This document shows, one piece after another, positions 1 to 9,476 of a DNA stretch of 64,000 nt. The translations under genes and the position numbers were made by a program. Position 1 is the stretch's first letter, and every line of letters begins with the position of its first letter. The notes under the pieces are model-generated. The model worked only from the letters and a program-made list of their open reading frames with translations. It was not told the DNA's origin and did no database searches. The DNA is taken from the NCBI RefSeq assembly GCF_000172415.1, contig NZ_ABLD01000021.1, positions 62,001 to 126,000 of the forward strand, written 5' to 3'. The stretch is from Paraburkholderia graminis C4D1M (lineage in GTDB: Bacteria > Pseudomonadota > Gammaproteobacteria > Burkholderiales > Burkholderiaceae).

Positions 1-406
1 CGCCGACATACGGACGCACGCGCCCCGCGTGATTGAAGTGATATTGCAGCAGCAACGTGGGCGGCAGCACGTTCACTCCGCCAAGCGGGCCGATGCTCGA
101 AGTCAACTGATGACGCGACGTGCCGAGAATCAGTTCGACGCCGAGATAATCGCGGATCATGTAGGTCAGATCCAGTTCCGGCACGATCGCGTTGTTGACG
201 TCGGTGTTCAGCGTGGAGAGCGTGCCTGTCGTCGATACGCTCGGCATGATGCTGATTGCGCGCAATCGAACGATCACGTCGCCGGCGTGAATGCCGCTCA
301 TCGAGTCGTCGCCGGCGGCATGCGCCTGCGGAATGAGCGCGGCGGCGCAGAGCAGCCCCGATGCCAACGCAGCCGTCCTGATGGTGTTGCTGAGCGAGAG
401 CTTCAT
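1..406 (-). CDS. OmpW-family outer membrane protein, partial (C-terminus beyond left edge)
   Basis: About 135 residues are visible, read from the ATG at 406 to the window edge. A signal peptide (MKLSLSNTIRTA..., hydrophobic core, cleavage likely after AHA near residue 29) precedes beta-strand-like segments such as IHAGDVIVRLRAISIMP, LDLTYMIRDYLGVELILGTS and NVLPPTLLLQYHFN, which are typical of OmpW 8-stranded barrels. OmpW proteins form narrow hydrophobic channels in the outer membrane. The family is usually 200-230 residues, so roughly the last 40% is missing. A GGGGAAG ribosome site lies just upstream of the ATG. Family assignment is firm; the substrate is unknown. Confidence 0.88.
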   Translation of the reverse strand, partial: MKLSLSNTIRTAALASGLLCAAALIPQAHAAGDDSMSGIHAGDVIVRLRAISIMPSVSTTGTLSTLNTDVNNAIVPELDLTYMIRDYLGVELILGTSRHQLTSSIGPLGGVNVLPPTLLLQYHFNHAGRVRPYVG

Positions 407-474
407 TTTTCTTCCCCTTTTTGTTGATCTACGGGGATTGTCGAAGCTCCCGCCGCGCGTCACGTTGACTCCCA

Positions 475-1665
475 TCAACCGAGGGAGAAAGCCAGCCGCC
501 CTGCGACAGCCGGTCGCGTCGCGCCGGTCAACAGCAGTTCGATCAGGTCGTGCACGCTGCGAATCGCCGAGCCGAACGGCAGCGCTTCCTTGCCGCGAAA
601 AAAGAGGCCGTTGGCCACATCGCCGCGCAAGGCCGCGGCAAGCCGCGTGTCGATGCAGAAGTGCCCGAACTTTTCGACGCCGTCACGCCACCCGCACACG
701 CTCAGACATTCGAGCGCCGTCGGGCACGCCTGCCTGAGCGCGCCGACCTTCTCGCGAATCCTCGCTTCATGCCGCAAATAGCGCGTGAGCCACGGCGTTT
801 TCACGGCACGCGCGGGCAAACCCGTCACGCTGACGAATTCGACGATGTCATCCGGCGCCGCCTCGGCCAGCACGCGCTTGAAGTTCGGATGCGCGTCGCC
901 TTCCTCGGTCACGGCGAACGGCGTGCCGAGCTGCACGCCGTTCGCGCCCGCGTTCAGCAGCGCGCGCACGGCCTCATGACTATTGATGCCGCCCGCGAGA
1001 ATCAACGGCACCTGCTTGCGATCGATCCCGAGCGACGTGAACACGGTCTCGAGTTCATCGAGAATGCGCCTGAAGTCGAAGCGCTGATCGTTCATATCGG
1101 CGATGTTCGTGACGCCGAGATGGCCGCCCGCATGCGCCGGATGTTCGATCACGACGGCGTCGGGCAAGCGGCCCTTCTTCATCCACTTCTTCAGCACCAG
1201 CGCGACGCCGCGGCTGTCCGACAGAATCGGAATCAGCGCGATGTCGTGGCCTTGCGTCATCTCCGGCAAATCGAGCGGCAGGCCCGCGCCCATCACGATC
1301 GCGTCGGCGCCGTTTTCGCAGGCGGCGCGCACGTAATCGGCTTGCGCGCTGACCGCCTTCATCACGTTGACGGCGATCATGCCGCGGCCTTCGCTCAGCT
1401 TCTTCGCCGCATGAATTTCACGCGCGAGCGCGGTGAGATTCGCCTCTTCGAGCGTGGCACGGTCGGGCGACTGCCGGCAACGTTCGACGAGATCGGGATG
1501 ATGATGACGCAAGTCGATACTGGCGATGGTGCCGAGCGCGCCCTCGCGCGCGACGCTGCCTGCGAGCCGGTGCGCCGAAATGCCGACGCCCATGCCGCCT
1601 TGCACGATCGGCAAGAGCGAGCGGCCGCGAATGACCAGCGGAGAAAACGAATGAGAGTTGAGCAT
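475..1665 (-). CDS. NAD(P)H-dependent flavin oxidoreductase, nitronate monooxygenase family
   Basis: A 396-residue TIM-barrel FMN enzyme. The N-terminal LLPIVQGGMGVGIS segment and the central VIEHPAHAGGHLG motif (HxGGHxG, phosphate binding and active site) are those of the 2-nitropropane dioxygenase / nitronate monooxygenase group. ILAGGINSHEAVRALLNAGANGVQLGTPF is the usual FMN-phosphate loop. Such enzymes oxidise nitronates to carbonyl compounds, but many members are NADH:quinone reductases or of unknown substrate. The C-terminal extension with several Cys residues (CPTALECLSVCG) resembles a long-form subgroup. It stands alone, 68 nt from ompW and 129 nt from the aldehyde dehydrogenase stop, on the same strand. 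Confidence 0.85.
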   Translation of the reverse strand: MLNSHSFSPLVIRGRSLLPIVQGGMGVGISAHRLAGSVAREGALGTIASIDLRHHHPDLVERCRQSPDRATLEEANLTALAREIHAAKKLSEGRGMIAVNVMKAVSAQADYVRAACENGADAIVMGAGLPLDLPEMTQGHDIALIPILSDSRGVALVLKKWMKKGRLPDAVVIEHPAHAGGHLGVTNIADMNDQRFDFRRILDELETVFTSLGIDRKQVPLILAGGINSHEAVRALLNAGANGVQLGTPFAVTEEGDAHPNFKRVLAEAAPDDIVEFVSVTGLPARAVKTPWLTRYLRHEARIREKVGALRQACPTALECLSVCGWRDGVEKFGHFCIDTRLAAALRGDVANGLFFRGKEALPFGSAIRSVHDLIELLLTGATRPAVAGRLAFSLG

Positions 1666-1794
1666 GGCTGACCCGACGGACGATTATCAAAGCGTGGATA
1701 ATCGTCGGTCGGGCGCGGCCGGGGTTGCGTCAGATCAAGCGGTGCGCGCATGCCGTTGCGGCGCGCGCGGGTTCGTTGATGCCGGTCATCCGCG

Positions 1795-3219
1795 TCAGAC
1801 TTTGAATTGCATCGACTTGAGTTCGAGATATTCCTCGAGTCCAAAGACGCCGTTCTCGCGTCCGAAGCCCGACTGCTTGAAGCCGCCGAACGGCGCCGCC
1901 ATATTCCACGCGCCGCCGTTGATGTCGATCTGCCCCGTGCGGATGCGGCGCGCGACGCGTTGCGCGCGCTCGTCGCTGCCGGCCCACACTGCGCCGCCGA
2001 GTCCGTATGGCGAATCGTTGGCAATCCGAATTGCTTCGTCTTCGTCCTTGTAAGTCAGAATGGACAGCACCGGCCCGAAGATTTCTTCTTGCGCGATCGT
2101 CGCTTTCGGATGCACGCGGCCGAACACCGTCGGCTTGACGAAAAAGCCTTTCGACACGCCGTCGGGCAGCCCCGCACCGCCGGTCACGAGTTCGGCGCCC
2201 TCCTCGATGCCCTTCGCGATGTACTGCTGCACACGCGCCTGTTGCGCGGCGGAGGCCAGCGGGCCGAGGCGCGTTTTCTCGTCGCGCGGATCGCCGGCTG
2301 CGTAGCTTTCGGCCGCCTGTTTCGCGAGCGCGCGCGCTTCGTCGTAACGCGCTTCGGGCACCAGCATGCGCGTGTGCGCCGAACAGGTTTGCCCCGAATT
2401 GAGGAAGCATGCGCCGACCGTGCCTTTGACCGCGGCGGCGAAATCGGCGTCGTCGAGAATGACCGATGCCGATTTGCCGCCCAGTTCGAGCGCGACCCGC
2501 TTGATCGTCGCCGATGCCAGTTCCGACACGCGCTTGCCGGCGCGCGTCGAGCCGGTGAACGACACCATATCGACCGATGGATGGCTCGCCAGCATTTCGC
2601 CGACCACCGGCCCATAACCGCTGACGAGGTTGAACACGCCGGCGGGCAGCCCCGCTTCGTGGATCGCTTCGGCCAGCACGAACGCATTCAAAGGCGCGAT
2701 CTCCGACGGTTTCAGCACCACCGTGCAACCGGCCGCGAGCGCGGCCGCGACCTTCAGCGTGATCTGATTGAGCGGATAGTTCCACGGCGTGATCGCCGCA
2801 ACCACGCCGACCGGTTCGCGCACGACGAGCGAATTGCCGACGCGTTCTTCGAACTGGAAGCTGCCCGCGAGCTTCGCATAGGCGTTCCAGTTGTAGACGG
2901 GACTGCCGACCTGGATCGCGCGCGCGAGCTTCAGCGGCATGCCGACTTCGCCTGCGATCAGCGCGGCGAGTTCGTCGGTGCGCGCCTTGAGGTTCTCCGC
3001 GATCCGCTCGAGGTATCGGCCGCGCTCGGCGGCGGGCGTGGCGGCCCAGCCGTCGAAGGCCACACGCGCGGCCGCGATCGCGCTTTCCGCATCGGCGTCG
3101 ACGCCCTCGGGGATGCGGCCCATGACTTCCTCGGTGCCGGAGTCGATCACGTCGATCGTGCCGGTGCCGCACGGCGCGATCCATTTGCCGTCGATGTAGA
3201 GTTTGTCGTAGATCTTCAT
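1795..3219 (-). CDS. NAD(P)-dependent aldehyde dehydrogenase
   Basis: A 474-residue aldehyde dehydrogenase superfamily member that oxidises an aldehyde to the acid in the cytoplasm. The oxyanion-hole Asn is in ITPWNYPL (N147), the general base Glu in ALELGGKS (E245) and the nucleophile in FLNSGQTCS (C279), all at normal spacing. The length is that of the family. The sequence begins MKIYDKLYIDGKWIAPCG, a typical start for the betaine-aldehyde/semialdehyde-like group. The substrate cannot be read from sequence. The gene is monocistronic by context: the next gene upstream is divergent. Confidence 0.93.
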   Translation of the reverse strand: MKIYDKLYIDGKWIAPCGTGTIDVIDSGTEEVMGRIPEGVDADAESAIAAARVAFDGWAATPAAERGRYLERIAENLKARTDELAALIAGEVGMPLKLARAIQVGSPVYNWNAYAKLAGSFQFEERVGNSLVVREPVGVVAAITPWNYPLNQITLKVAAALAAGCTVVLKPSEIAPLNAFVLAEAIHEAGLPAGVFNLVSGYGPVVGEMLASHPSVDMVSFTGSTRAGKRVSELASATIKRVALELGGKSASVILDDADFAAAVKGTVGACFLNSGQTCSAHTRMLVPEARYDEARALAKQAAESYAAGDPRDEKTRLGPLASAAQQARVQQYIAKGIEEGAELVTGGAGLPDGVSKGFFVKPTVFGRVHPKATIAQEEIFGPVLSILTYKDEDEAIRIANDSPYGLGGAVWAGSDERAQRVARRIRTGQIDINGGAWNMAAPFGGFKQSGFGRENGVFGLEEYLELKSMQFKV

Positions 3220-3418
3220 GATGTCGGCCCTGGCTTCGGATGGTGGTTGTTCTATTTTAGCCAGCGTCGGGGGATGGGTTCGGTGGGCGAGATGGGCGGT
3301 GAGTTGCCGGCATGCGGCGAAGTACCCGCGGATAAGGGCACTATTTTGTAGTTTGATCGCCGCCTAGCTCCCGTCTTACCTCTGCTACGATGCCGTCGAC
3401 AAACATAAAAGGGACCAA

Positions 3419-3871
3419 ATGAAAGCCGTTCTGTCCGTAGCTCTATCCGCTCTCGCGCTTACCGCTTGTGTCTACGTCCCGACCGAATACAAAGCCGGGC
3501 CGGTCCAAGGTGATCCGAAGAAAATCGTGGAACGCGTTATGTACGAGCAGCCCGGGAGCAAACGGCCGGAATACGTCGATGTTACTGATGACTATGTGGA
3601 ATTCGGAGCCGGCAGTAAAGGCTCGTCTCGCGAGACGCTGACCGGGTTCAACCATTCGTCCAAGAAGGACGTAACGAGGCTCTACTATCGAACGATGGCC
3701 GACGTAAAGCTGTTAGATCGTGCTTCGTTGAAGGGTCACTGGTACATAGTCGAGCCGCGCACAGGGCAAGGACGAAAGCTTGCTGACGTGTACGTGGAGA
3801 ATCAGAAAGATGCAGAGAGCTTTGTTGACGCACTGATCGCGCTGAAGGCGGCGCTGCCCCCAACGGAGTAG
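3419..3871 (+). CDS. Putative lipoprotein, unknown function
   Basis: A 150-residue protein with a short signal peptide ending in the lipobox LTAC (Cys about residue 17), so it is predicted to be a lipid-anchored periplasmic protein. No known domain was recognised in the rest (charged, with a YYRTMADVKLLDRASLKGHWYIVEPRTG stretch). The start is supported by AAAAGGGACC just upstream. It is convergent with the ABC-F gene. Codon use and GC content are slightly lower than in neighbouring genes, which could mean acquisition by transfer, but this is only an impression. Confidence 0.75.
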   Translation: MKAVLSVALSALALTACVYVPTEYKAGPVQGDPKKIVERVMYEQPGSKRPEYVDVTDDYVEFGAGSKGSSRETLTGFNHSSKKDVTRLYYRTMADVKLLDRASLKGHWYIVEPRTGQGRKLADVYVENQKDAESFVDALIALKAALPPTE

Positions 3872-3912
3872 CGATTCCACGCGGCGGCTTCCCGGCGGAT
3901 ATGTCGGCCGCC

Positions 3913-3931
3913 ATTGTCCCAACGGGACAAT
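3913..3931. terminator. Stem-loop between convergent genes
   Basis: A perfect 8-bp inverted repeat (ATTGTCCC, 3-nt loop, GGGACAAT) lies between the lipoprotein stop and the end of the convergent ABC-F gene. There is no clear T-run on either side, so termination is inferred only from position. Confidence 0.35.
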
Positions 3932-3974
3932 CCCGCAGGACAACGGCGTCACATGAATAGGCGTTCCGGGACCC

Positions 3975-5567
3975 TTACTGCACGCCTTGGCTCGCCAAAA
4001 AGTCCTCGTAATTCCCGCCAAAGTCGTTCAGCGTGCCGTCCGTCTTCACTTCGATAATCCGGTTCGCCAGCCCGCTCACGAACTCGCGGTCGTGCGAGAC
4101 GAAAATCAGCGTGCCTTCGAACTTGTCGAGCGCGATTTGCAGCGACTCGATCGATTCCATGTCCATGTGATTGGTCGGCTCGTCCATCATCAGCACGTTG
4201 TGGCGGCCGAGCATCAGCTTGCCCCAGATCATGCGGCCCTTCTCGCCGCCCGACAGCACCTTCACCGATTTGCGAATGTCGTCGGCATTAAAGAGCAGCC
4301 GCCCGAGCGTGCCGCGCACCATCTGCTCGTCGTCGCCTTCCTTGCGATAGGCGTCGATCCAGTCCATCAGCGTGACGTCTTGCGGAAACTCTTCGTACGT
4401 GTCCTGCGGCATATAACCGACGTTCGCGTTTTCCGCCCACTTCACCGTGCCGTGATCGAGCGGCAGATTGCCGAGCAGCGAGCGCAGCAACGTGGTCTTG
4501 CCCGCGCCGTTCTCGCCGATGATCGCAATGCGCTCGCCCGGCTGCACGCTGATGCTGAAGTTATTGAAGATGGTCCGCTCGTACTTCTTCGAAATGTTTT
4601 CGGCGACCACTGCGATGTTGTGCAGCTTCTTCTCGAACTCGAAACGGATAAACGGATTCTGCCGCGACGACGGCTTGAATTCCTCGATCTTGATCTTGTC
4701 GATCATCTTGAGACGGCTGGTTGCCTGACGCGCCTTCGACTTGTTCGCCGAGAAGCGGCGCACGAAGTCCTGCAGGTCGGCGACACGCTCCTTCGCCTTC
4801 GCATTCGCGTTCTGCTGACGCTCGCGCGCCTGCGTGCTCGCGAGCATGTAGTCGTCGTAGTTGCCCGGATAGACCTTCAGCGTGCCGAAGTCCATGTCGG
4901 CCATGTGCGTGCACACCTGGTTCAGGAAGTGTCGATCGTGCGAGATGATGATCATCGTCGAGTTGTACTGGTTGAGCACGTCTTCCAGCCAACGGATCGA
5001 GTTGATGTCCAGGTTGTTGGTCGGCTCGTCGAGCAGCAGCACGTCCGGCTTCGAGAACAGCGCCTGCGCGAGCAGCACGCGCAGCTTCCAGCCCGGAGCC
5101 ACGTTGCTCATCGGACCGTTGTGATCTTCAATGGCGATGCCGATGCCGAGCAGCAGTTCGCCCGCGCGCGCTTCGGCGGTGTAGCCGTCGTATTCGGCGA
5201 ACTTCGCTTCGAGCTCGGCGGCGTGCATGTAGTCGTCGTCGGTCGCGTCGGGGTTCGCGTAGATCGCGTCGCGCTCGGTCATCGCGGCCCACATTTCTGC
5301 GTGGCCCATCATCACGACGTCGAGCACGCGCACGTCTTCATACGCGAACTGGTCCTGGCGCAATTTACCGAGGCGCACGTTCGGCTCCAGCATGACGTTG
5401 CCGGAACTCGGCTCCAGGTCGCCACCGAGGATTTTCATGAAGGTGGACTTGCCGCAGCCGTTAGCACCGATCAGGCCATAGCGGTTCCCTCCCCCGAATT
5501 TGACCGAGATGTTCTCGAACAGGGGCTTTGGCCCGAATTGCATGGTGATGTTGGCAGTAGACAGCAC
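3975..5567 (-). CDS. ybiT: ABC-F family ATPase, YbiT type
   Basis: A soluble protein with two ABC ATPase domains and no membrane segments. ABC-F proteins act on ribosomes or translation, not in transport. Walker A motifs are GANGCGKST and GENGAGKTT, Walker B regions are LLLDEPTNNLD and LMMDEPTNHMD, and the second signature is LSGGEKGR. The first signature region (NVAPGWKLRVLLAQAL) is the degenerate form seen in this subgroup. I chose the GTG start at 5567 (MLSTANITMQFG), with AAAGGGA upstream, giving 530 residues, the length of E. coli YbiT. An in-frame ATG 13 codons upstream exists but has no ribosome site. Confidence 0.93.
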   Translation of the reverse strand: MLSTANITMQFGPKPLFENISVKFGGGNRYGLIGANGCGKSTFMKILGGDLEPSSGNVMLEPNVRLGKLRQDQFAYEDVRVLDVVMMGHAEMWAAMTERDAIYANPDATDDDYMHAAELEAKFAEYDGYTAEARAGELLLGIGIAIEDHNGPMSNVAPGWKLRVLLAQALFSKPDVLLLDEPTNNLDINSIRWLEDVLNQYNSTMIIISHDRHFLNQVCTHMADMDFGTLKVYPGNYDDYMLASTQARERQQNANAKAKERVADLQDFVRRFSANKSKARQATSRLKMIDKIKIEEFKPSSRQNPFIRFEFEKKLHNIAVVAENISKKYERTIFNNFSISVQPGERIAIIGENGAGKTTLLRSLLGNLPLDHGTVKWAENANVGYMPQDTYEEFPQDVTLMDWIDAYRKEGDDEQMVRGTLGRLLFNADDIRKSVKVLSGGEKGRMIWGKLMLGRHNVLMMDEPTNHMDMESIESLQIALDKFEGTLIFVSHDREFVSGLANRIIEVKTDGTLNDFGGNYEDFLASQGVQ

Positions 5568-5792
5568 GGCGCGTCCCTTTGAATGTGATATCGGCGAAAA
5601 ACCCAATATTTTAGCAGGTTACCGGGATTTCAACCGGACGGGAATTCGGCGCGCGCCGCGCCCTGCTGGCTGGGGGCGTCCGGCGTATCGGGCATGCGAC
5701 GTGCGATAGAACGCGTTCACACGGCGGCCGTGCGCAACCGTCCGCGTTACCTATACTTTTTGAACGCCAACGAAGATTAAAGGAGAGATTTC

Positions 5793-6002
5793 ATGTCAGA
5801 CCACGTCTACAAGCAGATCGAACTGACCGGCTCATCGACGAAATCGATCGACGACGCGATCAGCACCGCCATCGCCAAGGCGTCGAAAACGCTGCGCAAT
5901 CTGCACTGGTTTGAAGTGACGGAAACGCGGGGCCAGATCGAAAACGACCGCGTCGCTTACTGGCAGGTGACGATCAAGGTCGGGCTGCGCATCGACGATT
6001 GA
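5793..6002 (+). CDS. Dodecin family flavin-binding protein
   Basis: A 69-residue protein matching dodecin throughout: MSDHVYKQIELTGSS, the SIDDAISTAIAKASKT helix, and LRNLHWFEVTETRGQI carrying the Trp that stacks on flavin. Dodecins form hollow dodecamers that store and buffer riboflavin or FMN in the cytoplasm. A strong AAAGGAGAG ribosome site precedes the ATG and a TATACT -10-like hexamer lies at 5752-5757, so it probably has its own promoter. Confidence 0.95.
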   Translation: MSDHVYKQIELTGSSTKSIDDAISTAIAKASKTLRNLHWFEVTETRGQIENDRVAYWQVTIKVGLRIDD

Positions 6003-6066
6003 GGCAGAGCACGTCGCGCATGTGGCGCGCTGACGCCCAGCCCCACAAGCACAAAACCGTAAACCG

Positions 6067-6104
6067 AAAGAGCTGCCATCCGCCAACAACGGATGCAGCT
6101 CTTT
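6067..6104. terminator. Bidirectional intrinsic terminator
   Basis: A long hairpin (GAGCTGC, one mismatch, ATCCG, 7-nt loop, CGGAT, GCAGCTC) is flanked by AAA on the left and TTT on the right. It sits between dodecin (+) and the BMP gene (-), so it can serve both. Confidence 0.8.
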
Positions 6105-6156
6105 CTCAACAAGTAATCAACCAGGCGAGCAGCACAACCCGCCCGGCATCACCCGC

Positions 6157-7263
6157 TTACTTCGGCAACGACCCGTCGACACCTTCGACATACCAGTTCA
6201 GCCGCTGCAACTCCGGGTCCGTCAGCGTCTTGCCGGCCGGCACCTTGACCGTGCCCGACTGATCCTTGATCGGACCGGCGAACACATCCCACTTGCCGCT
6301 CGCCAGTTCTTCGCGCTTGCCCGCAACCTTCTTCTGCGCGTCAGCCGGAATCGCCGACGTGTTCAGGTCCTCGAGATCGACCGCCTTCTGCGGAATGCCC
6401 CACCACACCGGATCGTTCTTCCACTTGCCGTCGAGCACCTGCTGGATCGCCGAGTTGTAGTACACGCCCCAGTGCGCGACCACCGAACCCAGATGCGCGC
6501 TCGGGCCGAACTTCTTCATGTCGGAATCCCAGCCGAAAGCATGCACGTGCTTCTCGGACGCGGTCGCGAGCGTCGCGCTCGAATCCGTGTTCTGCAACAG
6601 CACGTCGGCGCCCTGGCCGATCAGCGTTTCAGCGGCCTGCTTTTCCTTGCCGGGATCGAACCAGCTATTGATCCAGATGACCTTGGTATGAACCTTCGGA
6701 TTCACCGAGCGCGCGCCGAGCGTGTACGCGTTGATGTTGCGGACCACTTCGGGAATCGGCACCGACGCGACGAAGCCGAGCGTGTTGGTCTTCGTCACAT
6801 AGCCCGCGGCGACGCCGGCCAGATACGCGCCCTGGTACATGCGCACGTCGTAGGTGCCGAAGTTCGGCGCCTTCTTGTAGCCGGTTGCATGCAGGAACAC
6901 CGTGTCCGGGAAGTCCTTCGCGACCTTCAGTTCGAAGTCCTGATAGCCGAAGCTCGAACCGATGATGACCTTATTCCCCTTGTTCGCCAGATCGCGAAAC
7001 ACACGCTCCGAGTCCGCCGATTCCGGCACGTTCTCGATGCGCGTGATCTTGATCTTGTTGCCGAACCTGGCTTCCGCTTCCTTCGATCCCTGGTCGTGCG
7101 CGAAGGTCCAGCCGGCATCGCCCGGATTGCCGAGATAGACGAACGCGACGCCCGGTGCATCCGCCGCCTGCGCGGATTGCGCGAACGGCGCCGTCACGGC
7201 TGCACCGAGCGCGAGCGAGGCGGCGCCCCATGCGAAAGCCGTCAGCAGATTCCTTTTCTTCAT
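6157..7263 (-). CDS. BMP-family substrate-binding protein of a nucleoside ABC importer
   Basis: A 368-residue periplasmic binding protein of the BMP / PnrA family, which binds purine nucleosides. The signal peptide (MKKRNLLTAFAWGAASLALG... to AQA) is followed by VAFVYLGNPGDAGWTFAHDQG, the signature DxGWTxxHD region of the family, and a VIIGSSFGYQDF segment. I start at the ATG at 7263 with GGAG upstream rather than at the ORF's first ATG nine codons earlier. It is the last gene of the operon ATPase-permease-permease-BMP, which lies beside the purine-breakdown block, supporting a purine substrate. Confidence 0.93.
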   Translation of the reverse strand: MKKRNLLTAFAWGAASLALGAAVTAPFAQSAQAADAPGVAFVYLGNPGDAGWTFAHDQGSKEAEARFGNKIKITRIENVPESADSERVFRDLANKGNKVIIGSSFGYQDFELKVAKDFPDTVFLHATGYKKAPNFGTYDVRMYQGAYLAGVAAGYVTKTNTLGFVASVPIPEVVRNINAYTLGARSVNPKVHTKVIWINSWFDPGKEKQAAETLIGQGADVLLQNTDSSATLATASEKHVHAFGWDSDMKKFGPSAHLGSVVAHWGVYYNSAIQQVLDGKWKNDPVWWGIPQKAVDLEDLNTSAIPADAQKKVAGKREELASGKWDVFAGPIKDQSGTVKVPAGKTLTDPELQRLNWYVEGVDGSLPK

Positions 7264-7328
7264 GTTTTCTCCAGTCGTGTGATTAGTCATTGAAACGTGT
7301 GGTTATGTCTGGCCAACCGGGCGGCGCG

Positions 7329-8258
7329 TCAGCCCGCCGAGAAAAACGGCTTGCCAAGCGATGCCGGCGCATTCAGGCGAATCGTGTTCGGGTTGCGCGA
7401 AATCAGCACCAGCACGACGACCGTCGCGACATACGGCAGCATCGCGAGGAATTGCGTCGGCACGGGCACGCCGATCGCCTGCGCGTAGAACTGCAGGCCC
7501 GTCACCGCACCGAACAGCAGCGCGCCGATCAGCAAACGCCCCGGCCGCCACGTCGCGAACACGACGAGCGCAAGCGCGATCCAGCCGCGGCCGGACGTCA
7601 GTTGCTCCTGCCACAAGTGCAGATTGACGATCGAGTAGTAGCCGCCCGCGAGTCCCGCCATGCCGCCGCCGAACGCGACCGCGCCATAGCGCACGCCGAC
7701 CACCGGAAAGCCGACCGAATGCGCGACCTGCGGCGACTCGCCGACCGAGCGCAACACGAGCCCCGCGCGCGTGCGATACAGAAACCAGCCGATCGCCGCG
7801 AACATCGCAAACGCGAGGTAATCGAGCGGCGTCAGACTGAAAAGCGCGGGCCCGAGCACCGGAATCTTCGAGAGGCCCGGAATGGTCCACGTGTCGATGG
7901 TGGCGCGCACCGCCGCCGACGTGTACGGCTTGCCGACATACGCCGACAGACCGATGCCGAAGATCGTCAGCGAGAGACCCGTCGCGACCTGGTTGGCGAG
8001 CATGGTCAGCGTGAGAAACGCGAACAGCAGCGACATCGCGAGACCCGCGCCAATCGCGGCAATCACGCCGAGCCACGGGTTGCCGGTGATCGCGGTGACC
8101 GCGTAGCCGGTGACGGCGCCCATCAGCATCATGCCTTCGACGCCGAGGTTGAGAACGCCCGACTTTTCGGCGACGAGTTCGCCCGCGCCCGCGAACATCA
8201 GCGGGATCGCGGCGGTGACGGCGCTCGACGTGAGCGCGCTGGCTTGTTGAATATCCAT
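7329..8258 (-). CDS. ABC transporter permease, nucleoside type (second permease)
   Basis: A 309-residue inner-membrane permease of the BPD_transp_2 family with about 8-10 hydrophobic segments. It begins MDIQQASALTSSAVTAAIPLMFAGAGELVAEKSGVLNLG, and this ExxGVxNLGxEGMML region is the family signature. The start at 8258 avoids overlap with the upstream permease, whose stop is at 8287; there is no strong ribosome site, so translation may be coupled. Paired with the 8287-9393 permease to form the heterodimeric channel. Confidence 0.92.
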   Translation of the reverse strand: MDIQQASALTSSAVTAAIPLMFAGAGELVAEKSGVLNLGVEGMMLMGAVTGYAVTAITGNPWLGVIAAIGAGLAMSLLFAFLTLTMLANQVATGLSLTIFGIGLSAYVGKPYTSAAVRATIDTWTIPGLSKIPVLGPALFSLTPLDYLAFAMFAAIGWFLYRTRAGLVLRSVGESPQVAHSVGFPVVGVRYGAVAFGGGMAGLAGGYYSIVNLHLWQEQLTSGRGWIALALVVFATWRPGRLLIGALLFGAVTGLQFYAQAIGVPVPTQFLAMLPYVATVVVLVLISRNPNTIRLNAPASLGKPFFSAG

Positions 8259-8286
8259 GAATGGCGTGAGCGAAGCGGTGAGCGGG

Positions 8287-9393
8287 TCAGTGGGCTTGCG
8301 CGGCAACGGAGCGCCGGCGCACACGGTAATTCACGAACAGATCGGCGCCGAGCAGGCAAAACAGCAGCAGCCCCTGGAACACGCCGGAGAGTGCCTGCGG
8401 CAATTGCATCGAGGTCTGCACCGCTTCGCCGCCGAGATACAGCAGCGCCATCAGCAGACTGGCGAGCACGATGCCGAGCGGATGCAGCCGTCCGACGAAC
8501 ACCACGATGATCGCGGTAAAGCCGTAACCCGGCGACCACGTCGCCTGCAACTGACCGATCGGCCCGGCGATCTCGCCCATGCCGGCAAGACCCGCGAGCC
8601 CGCCGCTGATGAGGAGCGACATCCAGATGGTTTTCTTGTCGGAGAAACCCGCGTAGCGCGCGGCCAGCGGCGCAAGACCGCCGACGTTCATCCGGTAGCC
8701 GGCGAAGCTCTTGCGCATGAAGATCCACACCAGCGGAATCGCGATCAGCGTGACGAATACCGACGCGTTCAGCCGCGTGCCGCGCAGCCATTTCCAATGC
8801 CAGTCGCCGTAAAACGTCGGATAAAGCGCGTCGCCGCTGAACATCTCCGAGAGGGGAAAATTCATGCCCTGCGGATCGCGCCACGGGCCGCTCACCAGAT
8901 AGATCAGCAACTGCGTCGCGACATACGTGAGCATCAGGCTTACGAGAATTTCGTTCGTGTTGAAACGGCTCTTGAGCAGCGCGGGAATCGCCGCCCACAG
9001 CATGCCGCCGATCACGCCGGCCAGCATCATCAACGGCAGAATCCACCAGCCGCTCGCCTGATCGAAATAAATCGCGACGCCGCTCGCGGCAATGCCGCCG
9101 AGCAGCATCTGCCCTTCGGCGCCGATATTCCACACGTTCGCGCGATAACCGATCGCGAGGCCGAGGCCGATCAGGCACAACGGCGACGCCTTCAGCAGAA
9201 GCTCGGACCAGCCGTTCACGCTCGACAGCGGTTCGATGAAGAACGCGTGCATGGCTTGAAGCGGATCGCGGCCGACCAGCCCAAAGATCACGAAGCCGAT
9301 GGCGAGCGTGAGCAACGCGGCGATCAGCGGCACGGCGATCTGCATGGTGCGCGAGGGCGTCGTGCGCGCTTCGAGTCGATACGGAAGAATCAT
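8287..9393 (-). CDS. ABC transporter permease, nucleoside type (first permease)
   Basis: A 368-residue inner-membrane permease of the BPD_transp_2 family. The conserved stretch NVWNIGAEGQMLLGGIAA and the NTNEILVSLMLTYVA segment match the YufP-like half of nucleoside importers, which is longer than its partner. The reading frame is open well upstream (to 9858), but the ATG at 9393 (MILPYRLEA) gives the normal family length; upstream residues are low-complexity antisense to the ATPase gene. Second gene of the importer operon. Confidence 0.92.
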   Translation of the reverse strand: MILPYRLEARTTPSRTMQIAVPLIAALLTLAIGFVIFGLVGRDPLQAMHAFFIEPLSSVNGWSELLLKASPLCLIGLGLAIGYRANVWNIGAEGQMLLGGIAASGVAIYFDQASGWWILPLMMLAGVIGGMLWAAIPALLKSRFNTNEILVSLMLTYVATQLLIYLVSGPWRDPQGMNFPLSEMFSGDALYPTFYGDWHWKWLRGTRLNASVFVTLIAIPLVWIFMRKSFAGYRMNVGGLAPLAARYAGFSDKKTIWMSLLISGGLAGLAGMGEIAGPIGQLQATWSPGYGFTAIIVVFVGRLHPLGIVLASLLMALLYLGGEAVQTSMQLPQALSGVFQGLLLFCLLGADLFVNYRVRRRSVAAQAH

Positions 9394-9476
9394 GAGTAGC
9401 GTGTCGTGTTGTCGGGTTCTGTTATTGGACGCAAAGCGCGCATAAACGCACGGATAACCGCGTGGACAGGCGCGGT

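Noticed and set aside
1730..3184. 484-codon minus-strand frame overlapping the aldehyde dehydrogenase in another frame
   Set aside because: The dehydrogenase frame has intact catalytic residues; this one is Arg-rich shadow.
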